Assembly: GCF_900119075.1 (NCBI RefSeq)
Contig: NZ_FPIP01000012.1
Location: forward strand, 1 to 64,000
Reading direction: 5' to 3'
Length of the DNA: 64,000 bases
From: Ruminococcus flavefaciens
GTDB lineage: Bacteria > Bacillota > Clostridia > Oscillospirales > Ruminococcaceae
Below the pieces are notes generated by a model. The model was given only the letters and a program-made list of their open reading frames with translations. It searched no databases and had not been told where the DNA came from. Numbering within the stretch: the first letter of the stretch is position 1; every line of letters begins with the position of its first letter. Positions 7,578-16,606 of this stretch are shown piece by piece. Both the position numbers and the translations under genes were made by a program.

Positions 7578-8211
7578 TGTAATTTACCTCGTTTTTCTTA
7601 AAATCCAGTCTCACCAGTGCCTTGCCGTTGGGGAGCGGCTCTGATTTCTGCAATATTAGCGAGTAGACTATATCGTTCATGGCAGCCGTCAGTGCCTTTT
7701 CTTCCATCTGGTGATGAACCTCGTCCAGCCTGTCAAATGCGTGGAGATACGGTGACTCTGACACCCACTGGTCCTCGTCTGTGTTTATCTGTATAACGCA
7801 GGAAACGTACTGGGGAACGGTCTGCAAAACGGCTTTCTGAAATGCTCCATAGCCGATGTATTCGATGAGCAGATTCGCTATGAGGAGCTGAGTCCGCGGC
7901 AGTTTTTCGGCTTCGTTCACAAGGTCGATTTGCAGACATTCCAGTACGCCCGAAAGCTCCGTATATCGCTCGGATACCACACGGAGGTAGTCCGCATTTA
8001 TGTCCACGCCGTATACCTTGCGAAACTTCTCGGGACGGACGTGTTCAAGACCGTTTCCGCCTGCGATACCCAGCACCATTGCTGTCTCGGCAGGATAGGT
8101 ATTGAACTGCTCCTGCATTATGGAATTCATTGCCTGAAGCTGCCGCACTGAATCAAGGCTCATGTGCTTTTCGTAGTCGTCAAGACTTATTTCTTCCCAT
8201 GGATTGCTCAT
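7570..8211 (-). CDS. Class I SAM-dependent methyltransferase
   Basis: 213 residues from the ATG at 8211 (MSNPWEEISL), which overlaps the upstream stop as ATGA and has GAAAGG before it; a start at 8220 is three residues longer. Motif I reads VLGIAGGNGLEH near residues 46-57 and the acidic end of the next strand is VYGVDINADYL, both SAM-binding features of the Rossmann fold. The C-terminal half gives no hint of the substrate. Small-molecule methylation is the default guess. Confidence 0.7.
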   Translation of the reverse strand: MSNPWEEISLDDYEKHMSLDSVRQLQAMNSIMQEQFNTYPAETAMVLGIAGGNGLEHVRPEKFRKVYGVDINADYLRVVSERYTELSGVLECLQIDLVNEAEKLPRTQLLIANLLIEYIGYGAFQKAVLQTVPQYVSCVIQINTDEDQWVSESPYLHAFDRLDEVHHQMEEKALTAAMNDIVYSLILQKSEPLPNGKALVRLDFKKNEVNYNE

Positions 8212-8720
8212 ATGCCGCACCTTTCCAGATCATACTCGCCGTCTATCAGAAAATAATCGAGCCCGTAACTGATACAGCCTCGGAGGTACTCCTGATTGTC
8301 CTGTTTTATCTCCTCGATGTTGATATCGTTGGGGAGCCGCTTTTCGATAATGTTCCCGTTGCTGACAATGTCACTGAAATGGCTGTTTATGTAGCTTTCA
8401 CTCATGACAAGGCAGACGTATTTTATCTGCGAAAGATAGTTCTCATCGAAGCTGTCATGCCAGTCGAATGGGATATAACAGCCCTCGATTATGAGGTTCT
8501 GACCGTTCTCAATGGCGGTCTTTATCATCTCTTTCAGAATGTTCCAGAGGTACGCCGTCAGCTTATCGTCGTCATAGGGCGTGAACTCGGTCTGACCGCT
8601 TCTTATCAGCCCCATTTTCAGGTGGTCTATGGACAGGTATGGATATTTGTATTTTTCAAGCAGCTTCTGTGCAAGGAGCGTCTTTCCCGTGTGCGAAGCT
8701 CCTGTTATCAGTATTATCAT
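8208..8720 (-). CDS. P-loop nucleotide kinase-like protein
   Basis: 170 residues. The N-terminal Walker A motif is GASHTGKT (residues 7-14), followed by the DHLKMGLIRSG segment typical of adenylate-kinase or zeta-toxin-like P-loop kinases, and a central NLIIEGCYIPF strand that would hold the second acidic residue. It is first in the four-gene unit and its stop overlaps the methyltransferase start. Substrate unknown. Confidence 0.65.
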   Translation of the reverse strand: MIILITGASHTGKTLLAQKLLEKYKYPYLSIDHLKMGLIRSGQTEFTPYDDDKLTAYLWNILKEMIKTAIENGQNLIIEGCYIPFDWHDSFDENYLSQIKYVCLVMSESYINSHFSDIVSNGNIIEKRLPNDINIEEIKQDNQEYLRGCISYGLDYFLIDGEYDLERCGI

Positions 8721-8866
8721 AAGCTTGACCGTATTGCCTTTCTGTAATTTCCATAATTATACCATATTCGGAGAAGTTTTTCAATGGCAGTGAAAAACGC
8801 TTGACAGCGGAGACTGCACGGACAGTCCACAGACTTATATTATTTCAATATCCGCTCTGATCTCTA

Positions 8867-8895
8867 TTGAATATCGCGAAAAAAAGTGATATAAT
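8867..8895 (+). promoter_or_regulatory. Sigma-A-type promoter of the two-component system
   Basis: TTGAAT (8867-8872), a 17-base spacer, then TATAAT (8890-8895), about 48 bases upstream of the response-regulator start. Confidence 0.75.
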
Positions 8896-8942
8896 ATACC
8901 TTGACACATATTTTATAACGCTATACTGTAAGGAGCTAAACT

Positions 8943-9623
8943 ATGCGAATTCTAATCATTGAAGACGATATCGAACAATGCGCTATACTAAAATTCAGAC
9001 TTGAAAAGGAAGGCTTTTCCACAGACGTATGCAACGACGGCGAGGACGCGGATTACTTCCTGCAAAACAACTCATATGATATTATACTGCTCGACAGAAT
9101 GCTGCCGCACAAAGACGGCATTGCTATCCTGAATGATATCAGAAGATACGGTCTCACCACACCTGTTATCATGGTAACTGCCCTCGGCGAGATAAACGAC
9201 AGGATATCAGGTCTTGATAACGGTGCAGACGACTACATCGTTAAGCCCTATGATTTTCAGGAACTGATGGCTCATATCCGCTGCCGTCTGAGAAGACCTT
9301 CAAATGTCGAGAACACTCATGAATTATCCTTCGGCGACCTCACCTACAAAGCCAATGAAAATGTAATAACAGGTCCCAATGGCAGCTGTACCCTTTCAAA
9401 CAAAGAGAACGAGCTACTTGAAATATTTTTTCACAATCATGAGCAGACCATAACAAGGAAAACTCTCCTCTCCAAAATATGGGGCGCAGATTATGAGATT
9501 GAGGACGGCAACCTTGACAACTATATCTATTTCCTGCGCAGAAGACTTAAAAACGTCGGCAGCAGCCTTTCCATAAAAACTATCCGCGGCGTCGGATACA
9601 GACTTATGAAAGAGGAAAGCTGA
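8943..9623 (+). CDS. OmpR/PhoB-family response regulator
   Basis: 226 residues with AAGGAG before the ATG. The receiver domain carries the acidic pair E7 D8 D9, the phosphoacceptor D51 in LLDRMLP and the conserved Lys in IVKPYDF. The C-terminal winged helix ends TIRGVGYRLMKEES, the usual OmpR-type finish. It overlaps the histidine kinase gene by one base (TGATG). Its target is probably the convergent solute-binding-protein operon, whose upstream region has phased repeats suited to OmpR-type dimers; that link is inference. Confidence 0.92.
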   Translation: MRILIIEDDIEQCAILKFRLEKEGFSTDVCNDGEDADYFLQNNSYDIILLDRMLPHKDGIAILNDIRRYGLTTPVIMVTALGEINDRISGLDNGADDYIVKPYDFQELMAHIRCRLRRPSNVENTHELSFGDLTYKANENVITGPNGSCTLSNKENELLEIFFHNHEQTITRKTLLSKIWGADYEIEDGNLDNYIYFLRRRLKNVGSSLSIKTIRGVGYRLMKEES

Positions 9624-10903
9624 TGTATAAAAAAGTCCATATGCGGCTCACGATATTATTTACCGCAGTCTGTATGCTGATAATATCCATTATGTCTGCC
9701 GCCTACCTGTATCTTAACTATAACAGTATCTACAACAATGCGTTTTCCAGCTTCAGCAAGGATATCGTTATATTCAGCTCATCTTTCTCAAACAGCAGTG
9801 TTCTGTCCCATGAATGGCTGCAATCCATGCAGAAAAACTACAATTACAGATACCTTATCTACGATAACGACAAACCTATACAGTTTACTCGCAACAATTC
9901 CACACCTGAGGAGCTTAAGCTCATAGACGATATTTGCAGCACCTACTCAGAGGACATAACTCAGCTGAAATATTCAGGTATCTCTCAGAACAAAATATAC
10001 CGCTTAGGCAAAAACAGCGATAAAAAATTCGTGGGAGTAATAAGTATCCCGGGTGAATACGGAAACACCATTATATACACTATAAATCTGCTGCCAAAAG
10101 AAAAACAGCAGGTCAGAAAGCTCTTTATCAGCTTTATCGTTATCATTCTGCTTGCTTCTGTAGCCCTGTACATATTCGCCTACCTCTTCACGCGCAGGCT
10201 CCTTAAGCCTGTCAAGGAAAGTCAGGAAAAACAGGAGCTTTTCATTGCAGCAGCCTCACACGAGATACGTAACCCTGTAAACACCATAATTTCGGCTCTC
10301 GAAGCTGCCGATAAGGGCGACGCAGAGCAGCAGAAAAACTTTTCCGCTATTGCAAAAAAAGAAGGTATCCGCCTGAAAACACTCACCGAAGACCTTCTTA
10401 CTATTGCACGTACCAAAACAGGCAGCTTTAATTTCGAGACTTCTCCCGAGGAGCTCGATACCATAGTTATTGACTGCTATGAGGCGTTTCTTGCCCCTGC
10501 TCAGGACAAATCAATATCGCTGAAGATAAATATCCCCGACGGAACAGTTCCCAAGGCGATGATAAATCCCACCAGAATAAAGCAGGTCATATCAATACTT
10601 CTTAACAACGCCATAAGCTATACTCCCGAAAAGGGCGTCGTCCACCTGTCCTATGCTCTAAGCAGTCAGTACCACGTTATTTCGGTATCCGACAGCGGTT
10701 CGGGCATAAGCGACAAGGACAAGGAACACCTGTTTGAATACTTCTACCGCGCCGACCACTCACGCGAGGATCGCTCACATTTCGGACTCGGTCTTGCTAT
10801 CGCAAAGGAGATAGTAGAGCTCCACAACGGAACGATAAGTGTAATGAACGGTCAGAAGCAGGGCACGATATTCACCGTGAATCTGCCTATTGAGCATAAA
10901 TAA
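9623..10903 (+). CDS. Membrane sensor histidine kinase
   Basis: 426 residues. Two membrane helices (about residues 9-31 and 167-189) bracket an extracytoplasmic sensor of about 135 residues. The dimerisation box HEIRNP has the phosphoacceptor H213, and the ATPase part shows an N box (INPTRIKQVISILLNNAISY), SDSGSGIS and FGLGLAIAKEIVELHNG. There is no clear HAMP or PAS. It is translationally coupled to the response regulator. Its stop codon forms the edge of the terminator stem that holds the structured repeat element. Confidence 0.92.
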   Translation: MYKKVHMRLTILFTAVCMLIISIMSAAYLYLNYNSIYNNAFSSFSKDIVIFSSSFSNSSVLSHEWLQSMQKNYNYRYLIYDNDKPIQFTRNNSTPEELKLIDDICSTYSEDITQLKYSGISQNKIYRLGKNSDKKFVGVISIPGEYGNTIIYTINLLPKEKQQVRKLFISFIVIILLASVALYIFAYLFTRRLLKPVKESQEKQELFIAAASHEIRNPVNTIISALEAADKGDAEQQKNFSAIAKKEGIRLKTLTEDLLTIARTKTGSFNFETSPEELDTIVIDCYEAFLAPAQDKSISLKINIPDGTVPKAMINPTRIKQVISILLNNAISYTPEKGVVHLSYALSSQYHVISVSDSGSGISDKDKEHLFEYFYRADHSREDRSHFGLGLAIAKEIVELHNGTISVMNGQKQGTIFTVNLPIEHK

Positions 10904-11256
10904 AGGTCAGACGCAAACATAATACTTATACAGAAGCTTTATGTTTATTATTGAGAGAACCCCTTTTGAAAAAGGGGCTTCTCTCAAACTCTCTCCCTAA
11001 AACTTTAGTTTTGTTTTTTCACAGATAGGGCGCACCTGCATTTTTGCAGGTCTTTTTTTATTTAAGAAGCGCCCTATCTGCGAAAAAACCAGATAAAAGT
11101 CTTTGGAAAGGGGTATGGGGGTGACTCCCCGCAGTGCGGGGAGATGTCACGCAGTGACAGAGGGGCGCGCCTCCGTCAGAGGAACCTTTCCTCAGAAAGG
11201 TTTCCCCCATAAATAAATATAATCTTTTATATAGGTATCATGTTTACGTCTGACCT
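10904..11256. repeat. Structured palindromic element (copy 1) inserted in a terminator stem-loop
   Basis: Outer arms AGGTCAGACGCAAACAT (10904-10920) and ATGTTTACGTCTGACCT (11240-11256) pair with one mismatch, abut the stops of both convergent genes and have T-rich outer flanks, so they look like a bidirectional terminator split open. Inside lie diverged subterminal inverted repeats and a 267-base core (10946-11212). Core hairpins include CCCCTTTT/AAAAGGGG, an ACCTGC/GCAGGT hairpin with a T run enclosed by CAGATAGGGCGC/GCGCCCTATCTG, CTCCCCGC/GCGGGGAG, TGTCAC/GTGACA and CCTTTC/GAAAGG. Copy 2 is at 19321-19685. There is no ORF or transposase. Confidence 0.85.
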
Positions 11257-12666
11257 TTATTTTTCTGCTGCCAGCCGAACCTTTTGTCCATCATTCAGTT
11301 TCTTTGATGACGATATAACTATCTTTGAGTCATCGGCTTCTGCAAGAGCGTCGACACCGTACATGGTATCATTTTTCTCCTTTATATTCACTTTCTTTTT
11401 TCTGAGCACATACTCCTTGCCAAGGAAACCCTCGCTCTCGTCGATAATATAAATAAAGCCGCTTGTTTCACTTGCATTATTTACCGCTTCGATAGGCAGG
11501 CAATCGTATTTCTCTCCGGACAGCACTTTTGTGGTCAATGTGCCTATCTCTCCGACTGTAAGCTCGTCATCGCTTACAGGTATCTGAACGTCATACTTTT
11601 CGCCGCTTTCGTTCTTGACTATAGAGGTTATCTCACATTTGTCGATGCGCTTTTTTCCGTTTCTGAATCTTACTGAAACGCTGTCGCCGACCGAGATGAG
11701 CTTTGTGTCATCTTCTGTTATCTCGGCATTGAAAATAAGTCCGCCCGATACGTCCGCAACTGTTGCAACTGCCTCAGCTGTGGTAAGATTACCTGTATTT
11801 AACGTAACATCGGAAACCACTCCGTCAATGGGACTCTGGATATTTCCGTCAGCCTCGGCAAGCTTTCTGAGATTTTCCAGCTTTGATTCCTTTTCAGAGA
11901 AGGTGTAATTCGGCTTTGCGTCTCCGCTGACCATTATAACAGCCGAATCTGTAGTGATATCGCCTGTTTTAACAAGCACATCCGTGACAGTTCCGCTGAA
12001 ATCGCTGTATATCATTCCGCCGTTGGCTGACAGGGCATTGTACTTGTTATACTTTCTTTCCTTGACCTCTATGCTGTTTGCCATTGCGTCCGCACTTGTG
12101 TTGTTGCCTTCCTCAATATATCCGTTATAGCTCTGTCTGTCAGACTCAAGCTCGTTATAGAGATCACAGACCTTATCATAAAGATAAGAGGGATCAAGCT
12201 TCATGACATACTGTCCGCACTCAACATAGTCTCCTACCTTTACGGGGATCTCTGATATCCTCAGCTCTGAAAGCGCAAAAACAGGATTCTTGCTGCCTGC
12301 ATTATATACGCCCGAGCCGCCGTTGATGTCTGTGCTTATCTCGTTTTCAAGCTTTTTTATCTGCTCGGAAAGATCATTTTTGTCAAGTCTGATGAGAGTA
12401 TCTCCCTTTGCCACCTTGTCGCCGTTTTTTACAGCCTTGTCCGCAATTTTTATTCCCTCGGGAACAAATACAGGCGTCTTTTTTCTGGCTTCAAGAGTTC
12501 CGCTGCACTCCACCTGATGTGAAAGCGACTGACTGCTTACCCTCGCCGCTGTTACTCTCGGAAGATTATTCGTATAGATCATTCTCGATATAAATGTCAT
12601 AACAAACATTACCAGAAGAAATATGACGAAATACTTCAGCGCTTTTTGTTTGAATTTTTCTTTCAT
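11257..12666 (-). CDS. HlyD/RND-type membrane-fusion adaptor protein
   Basis: 469 residues. One N-terminal membrane helix (about 11-30) is followed by the adaptor layout: first half-lipoyl strand (GTLEARKKTPVFVPEGIKIADKAVKNGDKVAKGDTLIRLD), a helical hairpin region, the returning barrel with DFSGTVTDVLVKTGD and SPIDGVVSDVTLNTGN repeats, then a beta-barrel and C-terminal domain. Such adaptors link an exporter to the cell envelope, usually beside a MacB-type ABC protein. Here the neighbours are sugar-importer-like permeases instead, with 4-base spacing and GGAG before the ATG. That combination is unusual; the partner exporter may be encoded elsewhere. Confidence 0.8.
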   Translation of the reverse strand: MKEKFKQKALKYFVIFLLVMFVMTFISRMIYTNNLPRVTAARVSSQSLSHQVECSGTLEARKKTPVFVPEGIKIADKAVKNGDKVAKGDTLIRLDKNDLSEQIKKLENEISTDINGGSGVYNAGSKNPVFALSELRISEIPVKVGDYVECGQYVMKLDPSYLYDKVCDLYNELESDRQSYNGYIEEGNNTSADAMANSIEVKERKYNKYNALSANGGMIYSDFSGTVTDVLVKTGDITTDSAVIMVSGDAKPNYTFSEKESKLENLRKLAEADGNIQSPIDGVVSDVTLNTGNLTTAEAVATVADVSGGLIFNAEITEDDTKLISVGDSVSVRFRNGKKRIDKCEITSIVKNESGEKYDVQIPVSDDELTVGEIGTLTTKVLSGEKYDCLPIEAVNNASETSGFIYIIDESEGFLGKEYVLRKKKVNIKEKNDTMYGVDALAEADDSKIVISSSKKLNDGQKVRLAAEK

Positions 12667-12670
12667 GATA

Positions 12671-13519
12671 TTACTCCTTCAATGCAGTTGCAATAATACC
12701 CTGTTCAAGGAAATCCTGTCCGATTATGAATACAAACACCGCAGGGATAAGCGTTACTATAGCGGCGGTGAGCATTATATCTGCATTCTTTATATCCAGC
12801 ATAGGCAGATACAGCGACAGCGGAAAAAGCTTCTTGTCCTTGATGAATGCAAGGGGCTGCTCCACCATGTTCCACAGGTCGAGGAAGCTTAGTACAAGAC
12901 AGGACAATATGCCCGATTTTCCAAGCGGTATGCCTATGTGGAGCAATACCTGAAGTTCATTTGCGCCGTCTATCCTTGCAGAATCCGCCACATCATCGGG
13001 AATATCTGCAAAGCCTCTGTATATGAGAAATACGGGAAATGTTGAGAAGATAGCAGGAAGTATTATTGAAAGACGGGTATTCATAAGGTGCATACCGTCC
13101 AGTACGATATACTGTGAAAGCATCATTATCTGGAACGGCATGAGCATAAAGATGACATACAGATTGAACAGGAGCTCCTTGCCCTTGAATCTGAATTTTG
13201 CAAACGCCCATGCAGACGGAACTGCCACAAGAAGCTGAAACAGCAGTATTGAGCCGACTATCAGTATGGAATTCCAGAACACCTTGTAGAATTCAGGTGT
13301 GTAGAGCAGAAGCTTAGAAAAGTTTTTCAGCGTGGGATACTGCGGGATATAGTCTATACTTACGTATCTGCTGCCTGTCTCGGCAAGAGGAGCGAATGTA
13401 CGCTCCAGCTCGTCCGAATCCTGTATCGGCAGTATGACCGCGATCAGCACTGGAAACAGTATAACTGCGCCAATAACCGCAAAAAGAAAGTATATTGAGG
13501 CAGAACGTATCTTTTTCAT
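12671..13519 (-). CDS. Carbohydrate-type ABC transporter permease (MalG-like)
   Basis: 282 residues with six membrane helices and the cytoplasmic EAA loop DVADSARIDGANELQVLLHIGIPLGKSG that docks the ATPase. The short N-terminus before the first helix and the 280-residue size fit the MalG/UgpE subfamily. Its start follows the previous stop directly, with AAGGAGG upstream. No ATPase is encoded in the operon; Firmicutes often share one (MsmX/MsiK-like) among such importers. Confidence 0.85.
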   Translation of the reverse strand: MKKIRSASIYFLFAVIGAVILFPVLIAVILPIQDSDELERTFAPLAETGSRYVSIDYIPQYPTLKNFSKLLLYTPEFYKVFWNSILIVGSILLFQLLVAVPSAWAFAKFRFKGKELLFNLYVIFMLMPFQIMMLSQYIVLDGMHLMNTRLSIILPAIFSTFPVFLIYRGFADIPDDVADSARIDGANELQVLLHIGIPLGKSGILSCLVLSFLDLWNMVEQPLAFIKDKKLFPLSLYLPMLDIKNADIMLTAAIVTLIPAVFVFIIGQDFLEQGIIATALKE

Positions 13520-14371
13520 TTATTCCTCCTTGTTCCACATACGCTGCAAAAGAACGATCGCTGCAAAGATAACAGAGAATACAAGTACAGCTGCCGCAGC
13601 CATTTTGTCAAGGTCCATATTTATGAACCAGTTGTTGAACAGGTGCTGAAGCAGGTATATGCTGTCATGTGGATAAGCTCCAGCCACAAGAAATGCTTCT
13701 CTGAAGACCTTGAACGAATTCAGGAATGATATTATAGTGATAGTATAAAGCGTTGGTTTGAGATTTGGTATGATTATCCTGAAAAGGATATCCGCCTCGC
13801 CTGCTCCGTCCACCTTGGCAGCCTCTATTACAGAACCCGATATCTTCATGATACCTGTTACCCAGAGAATAACGGTATAGCCCAGATTCTTCCATATATA
13901 GCTGCCCACGAGAACCCAGAAGGCTGTCTTTGAGCTCAGGAAGCTGACGCTGCCGTGACCTGTGCTGACGAGGATATTATTGATATATCCGTTGTCGCTG
14001 AACAGTATCTGCCATATCAGCACCATTGCCGCCGTCGGTATTGCAAGAGGAAAAAGCAATACCGACTTTATCAGGCGAATGCATTTTATCTTTGTTATCA
14101 GATAAGAGAGGAAAAACGAAATTATTATAAGCGCAGGGATACATACAGCCGTAAACAGCGCAGTATTCTTCACAGCAAGCGCAAATGCGTCGTTTTTCAT
14201 TATGACTTCATAGTTCTTTGCCCCGATGAATTTTTCAGAGACCGCTGTAAAGAACGATTTCCTCACAGAATCCAGAAACGGGATAAATATGAATATCATT
14301 ACTCCTAAAAGACTTGGGAGCAGAAACAGTAAACAATATACGTTCTGCTTCTTTGTTTTACACTTTGTCAT
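13520..14371 (-). CDS. Carbohydrate-type ABC transporter permease (MalF/UgpA-like)
   Basis: 283 residues, six membrane helices, with the EAA loop SVIEAAKVDGAGEADILFRIIIPNLKP. It forms the channel with the MalG-like subunit. The gene begins 5 bases after the solute-binding protein stop, with only a weak GAAAGAG site, so it is probably translated by coupling. The transported solute cannot be told. Confidence 0.85.
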   Translation of the reverse strand: MTKCKTKKQNVYCLLFLLPSLLGVMIFIFIPFLDSVRKSFFTAVSEKFIGAKNYEVIMKNDAFALAVKNTALFTAVCIPALIIISFFLSYLITKIKCIRLIKSVLLFPLAIPTAAMVLIWQILFSDNGYINNILVSTGHGSVSFLSSKTAFWVLVGSYIWKNLGYTVILWVTGIMKISGSVIEAAKVDGAGEADILFRIIIPNLKPTLYTITIISFLNSFKVFREAFLVAGAYPHDSIYLLQHLFNNWFINMDLDKMAAAAVLVFSVIFAAIVLLQRMWNKEE

Positions 14372-14375
14372 AAAA

Positions 14376-16556
14376 TTACTCTTTCATTTTCAGCTCCAGC
14401 TGGCTCACTGTCTTTGAAGCAGCCACAGAAATGCTTACAGAATCATTCATGCACTCTATACCATTGTTTACGATTATCTGCTCTGTTGCCTTGTCTACAG
14501 CGAATGGAGTATCAAGTGTACGGATAAACTCGTCGAATTCCTTTGCCTGCTTGTTTGTTATCCACTTGATGTCAAAAACAAAGGTCTTGCTCTCATCTAA
14601 AGATGTCAGGTCATAGCCGTAGAAATTGTTGATATCATTTTCATTCTTTTTGTAGAACCAGCTGAGTGCGTCAGTATTTACAGAGAATCCGCTTTCCTCC
14701 GCAAGCTTCTGGGGCTCTGCGCCGAGAGCATAGGCGATGAACTTTTCTGCTTCCTCATGATTCTTGCCTGCCTCGATGATACCGAGGTTGCACTTAGGAA
14801 CAAATACCTTGCCGTTCCTGCCTGTGCCGAACTTGTAATCAGCGTTGTTTTCGGGAGTCAAGCCGTTAAGGGACTCAAGAATATTAAGGTCATAGTTGAA
14901 GGTGTTGACTGTACCGACGGCAACTGTGTGATCCTCTCTTATGACATTGAATAATCTGTCAACAAATGACATTTCATTGCCGTCATAGCCGTAAGAAACA
15001 TACTCGCCTTCCTTTTCGTTGTATTTATTGATGTCATAGCAGCTGCCGAAGAACTTCTCAAGCTTATCGCTGTCGATCTTTCCGCTGCCGAAAATATCCC
15101 CGCTCTCATAAATAAGAGCTGTTTTTACAAGCTGCTCGGGCTTTTCAAAATACATGAGCGGAAAACGATCGTCATACTGCTTTCTGTTATCCTTGATAAA
15201 TCCTGCAATATTCTCAAGGCTGTTGAGCTTTTTGAGGTCGTCGGAATCAGCACCTATAGCAGGAATGGTGAATTTGCAGGCTACATTATAGACCTTATCG
15301 CCCTTCTTGTTCCACTTTACGATATTGTCAAGAAGCTTTCCGTCCTTGTTCCATTCACTTTCAAACGAAGAAAGATCACAGAGCATATTCTTGTCGATAT
15401 AGTTATCGATATCCATTCCGTCAAGCATTATAAGGTCGGGAGCATTTCCTGAGAGGACCTGTGTCGTAAAGTCCTTCATAGCGTCCTCGTAAGTGGTGCC
15501 GTCCTTCATTCCGATCTGAAAATCGATCTTTACATCTCTGTTCTGTGAAGCATATCCGTTGATAAGCTGTGAAAGCACCTCGTCCTTTTCGAGAGCGTAT
15601 ACCTTAAGCACAACAGCTTTGTCATTCTCCATTTCTGGATCATAGGAAAATCTCGAAATAGTTCCCTCGTCAAAAGCAACTACCATGCTCTCGTCGTCAC
15701 AGCAATAAATAGATGAAAGCTTGAGCGAAGGATTACCGAGGCTGCATGAAACTCCGTCAACTATCTGCTCGACATTGTTGCCGTTGAGGATATACTTGTA
15801 TATACCGTCAGAGCAAGCTATGCAGATGCTGTCGTTAGGAGCCTTGCACATATCGATGCGCACCTCCTCGCTGCCTGCCTTGTTGACATATTCAGCAAGG
15901 AAATCGCTCAGAGCCTTGGGAGCTTCCGCTTCCTTATCGTTCTTGATATCATAGAAATGAACGCCCTTTTCGTCGATGACGATAACGTTGTCGCCTATCA
16001 CGTCCATATTGATAACGTTCTCGCCAACTGTCATCAGCGGCTTAACAGAGCCGTTTTCAGCCACCTCGCAAAGATTTTCTCCGCCTACCATGAAAAGTCT
16101 TCCGCTTTCCGAATACTCGGCATGGGCTATAAAATCATCAATATCAAGCTTTTTTTCTTCACCCTCGGAAGACAGGAGCAGATACTCGGTTTCAAAGCTT
16201 GCACCGCTGGTCCTGCTGATAAAATAACCGTTTTCCGAGCTTGCAAGCAAAGTCATGTAACCGTCTGAGGGTTCGATTTTTTTCATCGTCTGATTAACGC
16301 TCGTTTCCACATCTGAGCCATCATTGGGGATAACATATTCATTGCAGAACATACTGTCAAATGTTGTCAGCTTGTTGTCAATGAGCTCAAGCTCAGACAA
16401 TGAGAATACATCTGAACCGACTTCCATTACCGATTCAACATATCCTCCCTTTGATAATTTAACAGCCTGCTGCTGTTCTTCGTCACTGCAGCCCGAAAGT
16501 GAGCTGAACGTCATCAATGCACTGAATAAAGCTGCTGCCTTTAAAGTTCTTTTCAT
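14376..16556 (-). CDS. Lipoprotein with N-terminal propeller-like region and ABC solute-binding domain
   Basis: 726 residues. The signal peptide ends in a lipobox (LSGC, Cys about 23). Residues about 35-310 look like short repeated beta-strands (YLLLSSEGEEKKL, ENGSVKPLMTVGENV, DGIYKYILNGN), suggesting a beta-propeller. Residues about 318-720 read like a family 1 extracellular solute-binding protein (VLKVYALEKDEVLSQLINGY, GNAPDLIMLDGMDI, GIIEAGKNHEEAEKFIAYAL). It is about 300 residues longer than ordinary binding proteins. It is the first gene of the operon, behind a phased repeat array. A sensing role is possible. Confidence 0.8.
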   Translation of the reverse strand: MKRTLKAAALFSALMTFSSLSGCSDEEQQQAVKLSKGGYVESVMEVGSDVFSLSELELIDNKLTTFDSMFCNEYVIPNDGSDVETSVNQTMKKIEPSDGYMTLLASSENGYFISRTSGASFETEYLLLSSEGEEKKLDIDDFIAHAEYSESGRLFMVGGENLCEVAENGSVKPLMTVGENVINMDVIGDNVIVIDEKGVHFYDIKNDKEAEAPKALSDFLAEYVNKAGSEEVRIDMCKAPNDSICIACSDGIYKYILNGNNVEQIVDGVSCSLGNPSLKLSSIYCCDDESMVVAFDEGTISRFSYDPEMENDKAVVLKVYALEKDEVLSQLINGYASQNRDVKIDFQIGMKDGTTYEDAMKDFTTQVLSGNAPDLIMLDGMDIDNYIDKNMLCDLSSFESEWNKDGKLLDNIVKWNKKGDKVYNVACKFTIPAIGADSDDLKKLNSLENIAGFIKDNRKQYDDRFPLMYFEKPEQLVKTALIYESGDIFGSGKIDSDKLEKFFGSCYDINKYNEKEGEYVSYGYDGNEMSFVDRLFNVIREDHTVAVGTVNTFNYDLNILESLNGLTPENNADYKFGTGRNGKVFVPKCNLGIIEAGKNHEEAEKFIAYALGAEPQKLAEESGFSVNTDALSWFYKKNENDINNFYGYDLTSLDESKTFVFDIKWITNKQAKEFDEFIRTLDTPFAVDKATEQIIVNNGIECMNDSVSISVAASKTVSQLELKMKE

Positions 16557-16606
16557 TTTGATTACCTCTCCTTCTGTCTTTTGTATACATATCCTTATTA
16601 ATTCTT

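Noticed and set aside
10946-11212. Known riboswitch or group II intron as an explanation of the 267-base core
   Set aside because: I see no intron ORF, no domain V-like end and no known aptamer motif. The element also lies downstream of genes rather than in leaders.
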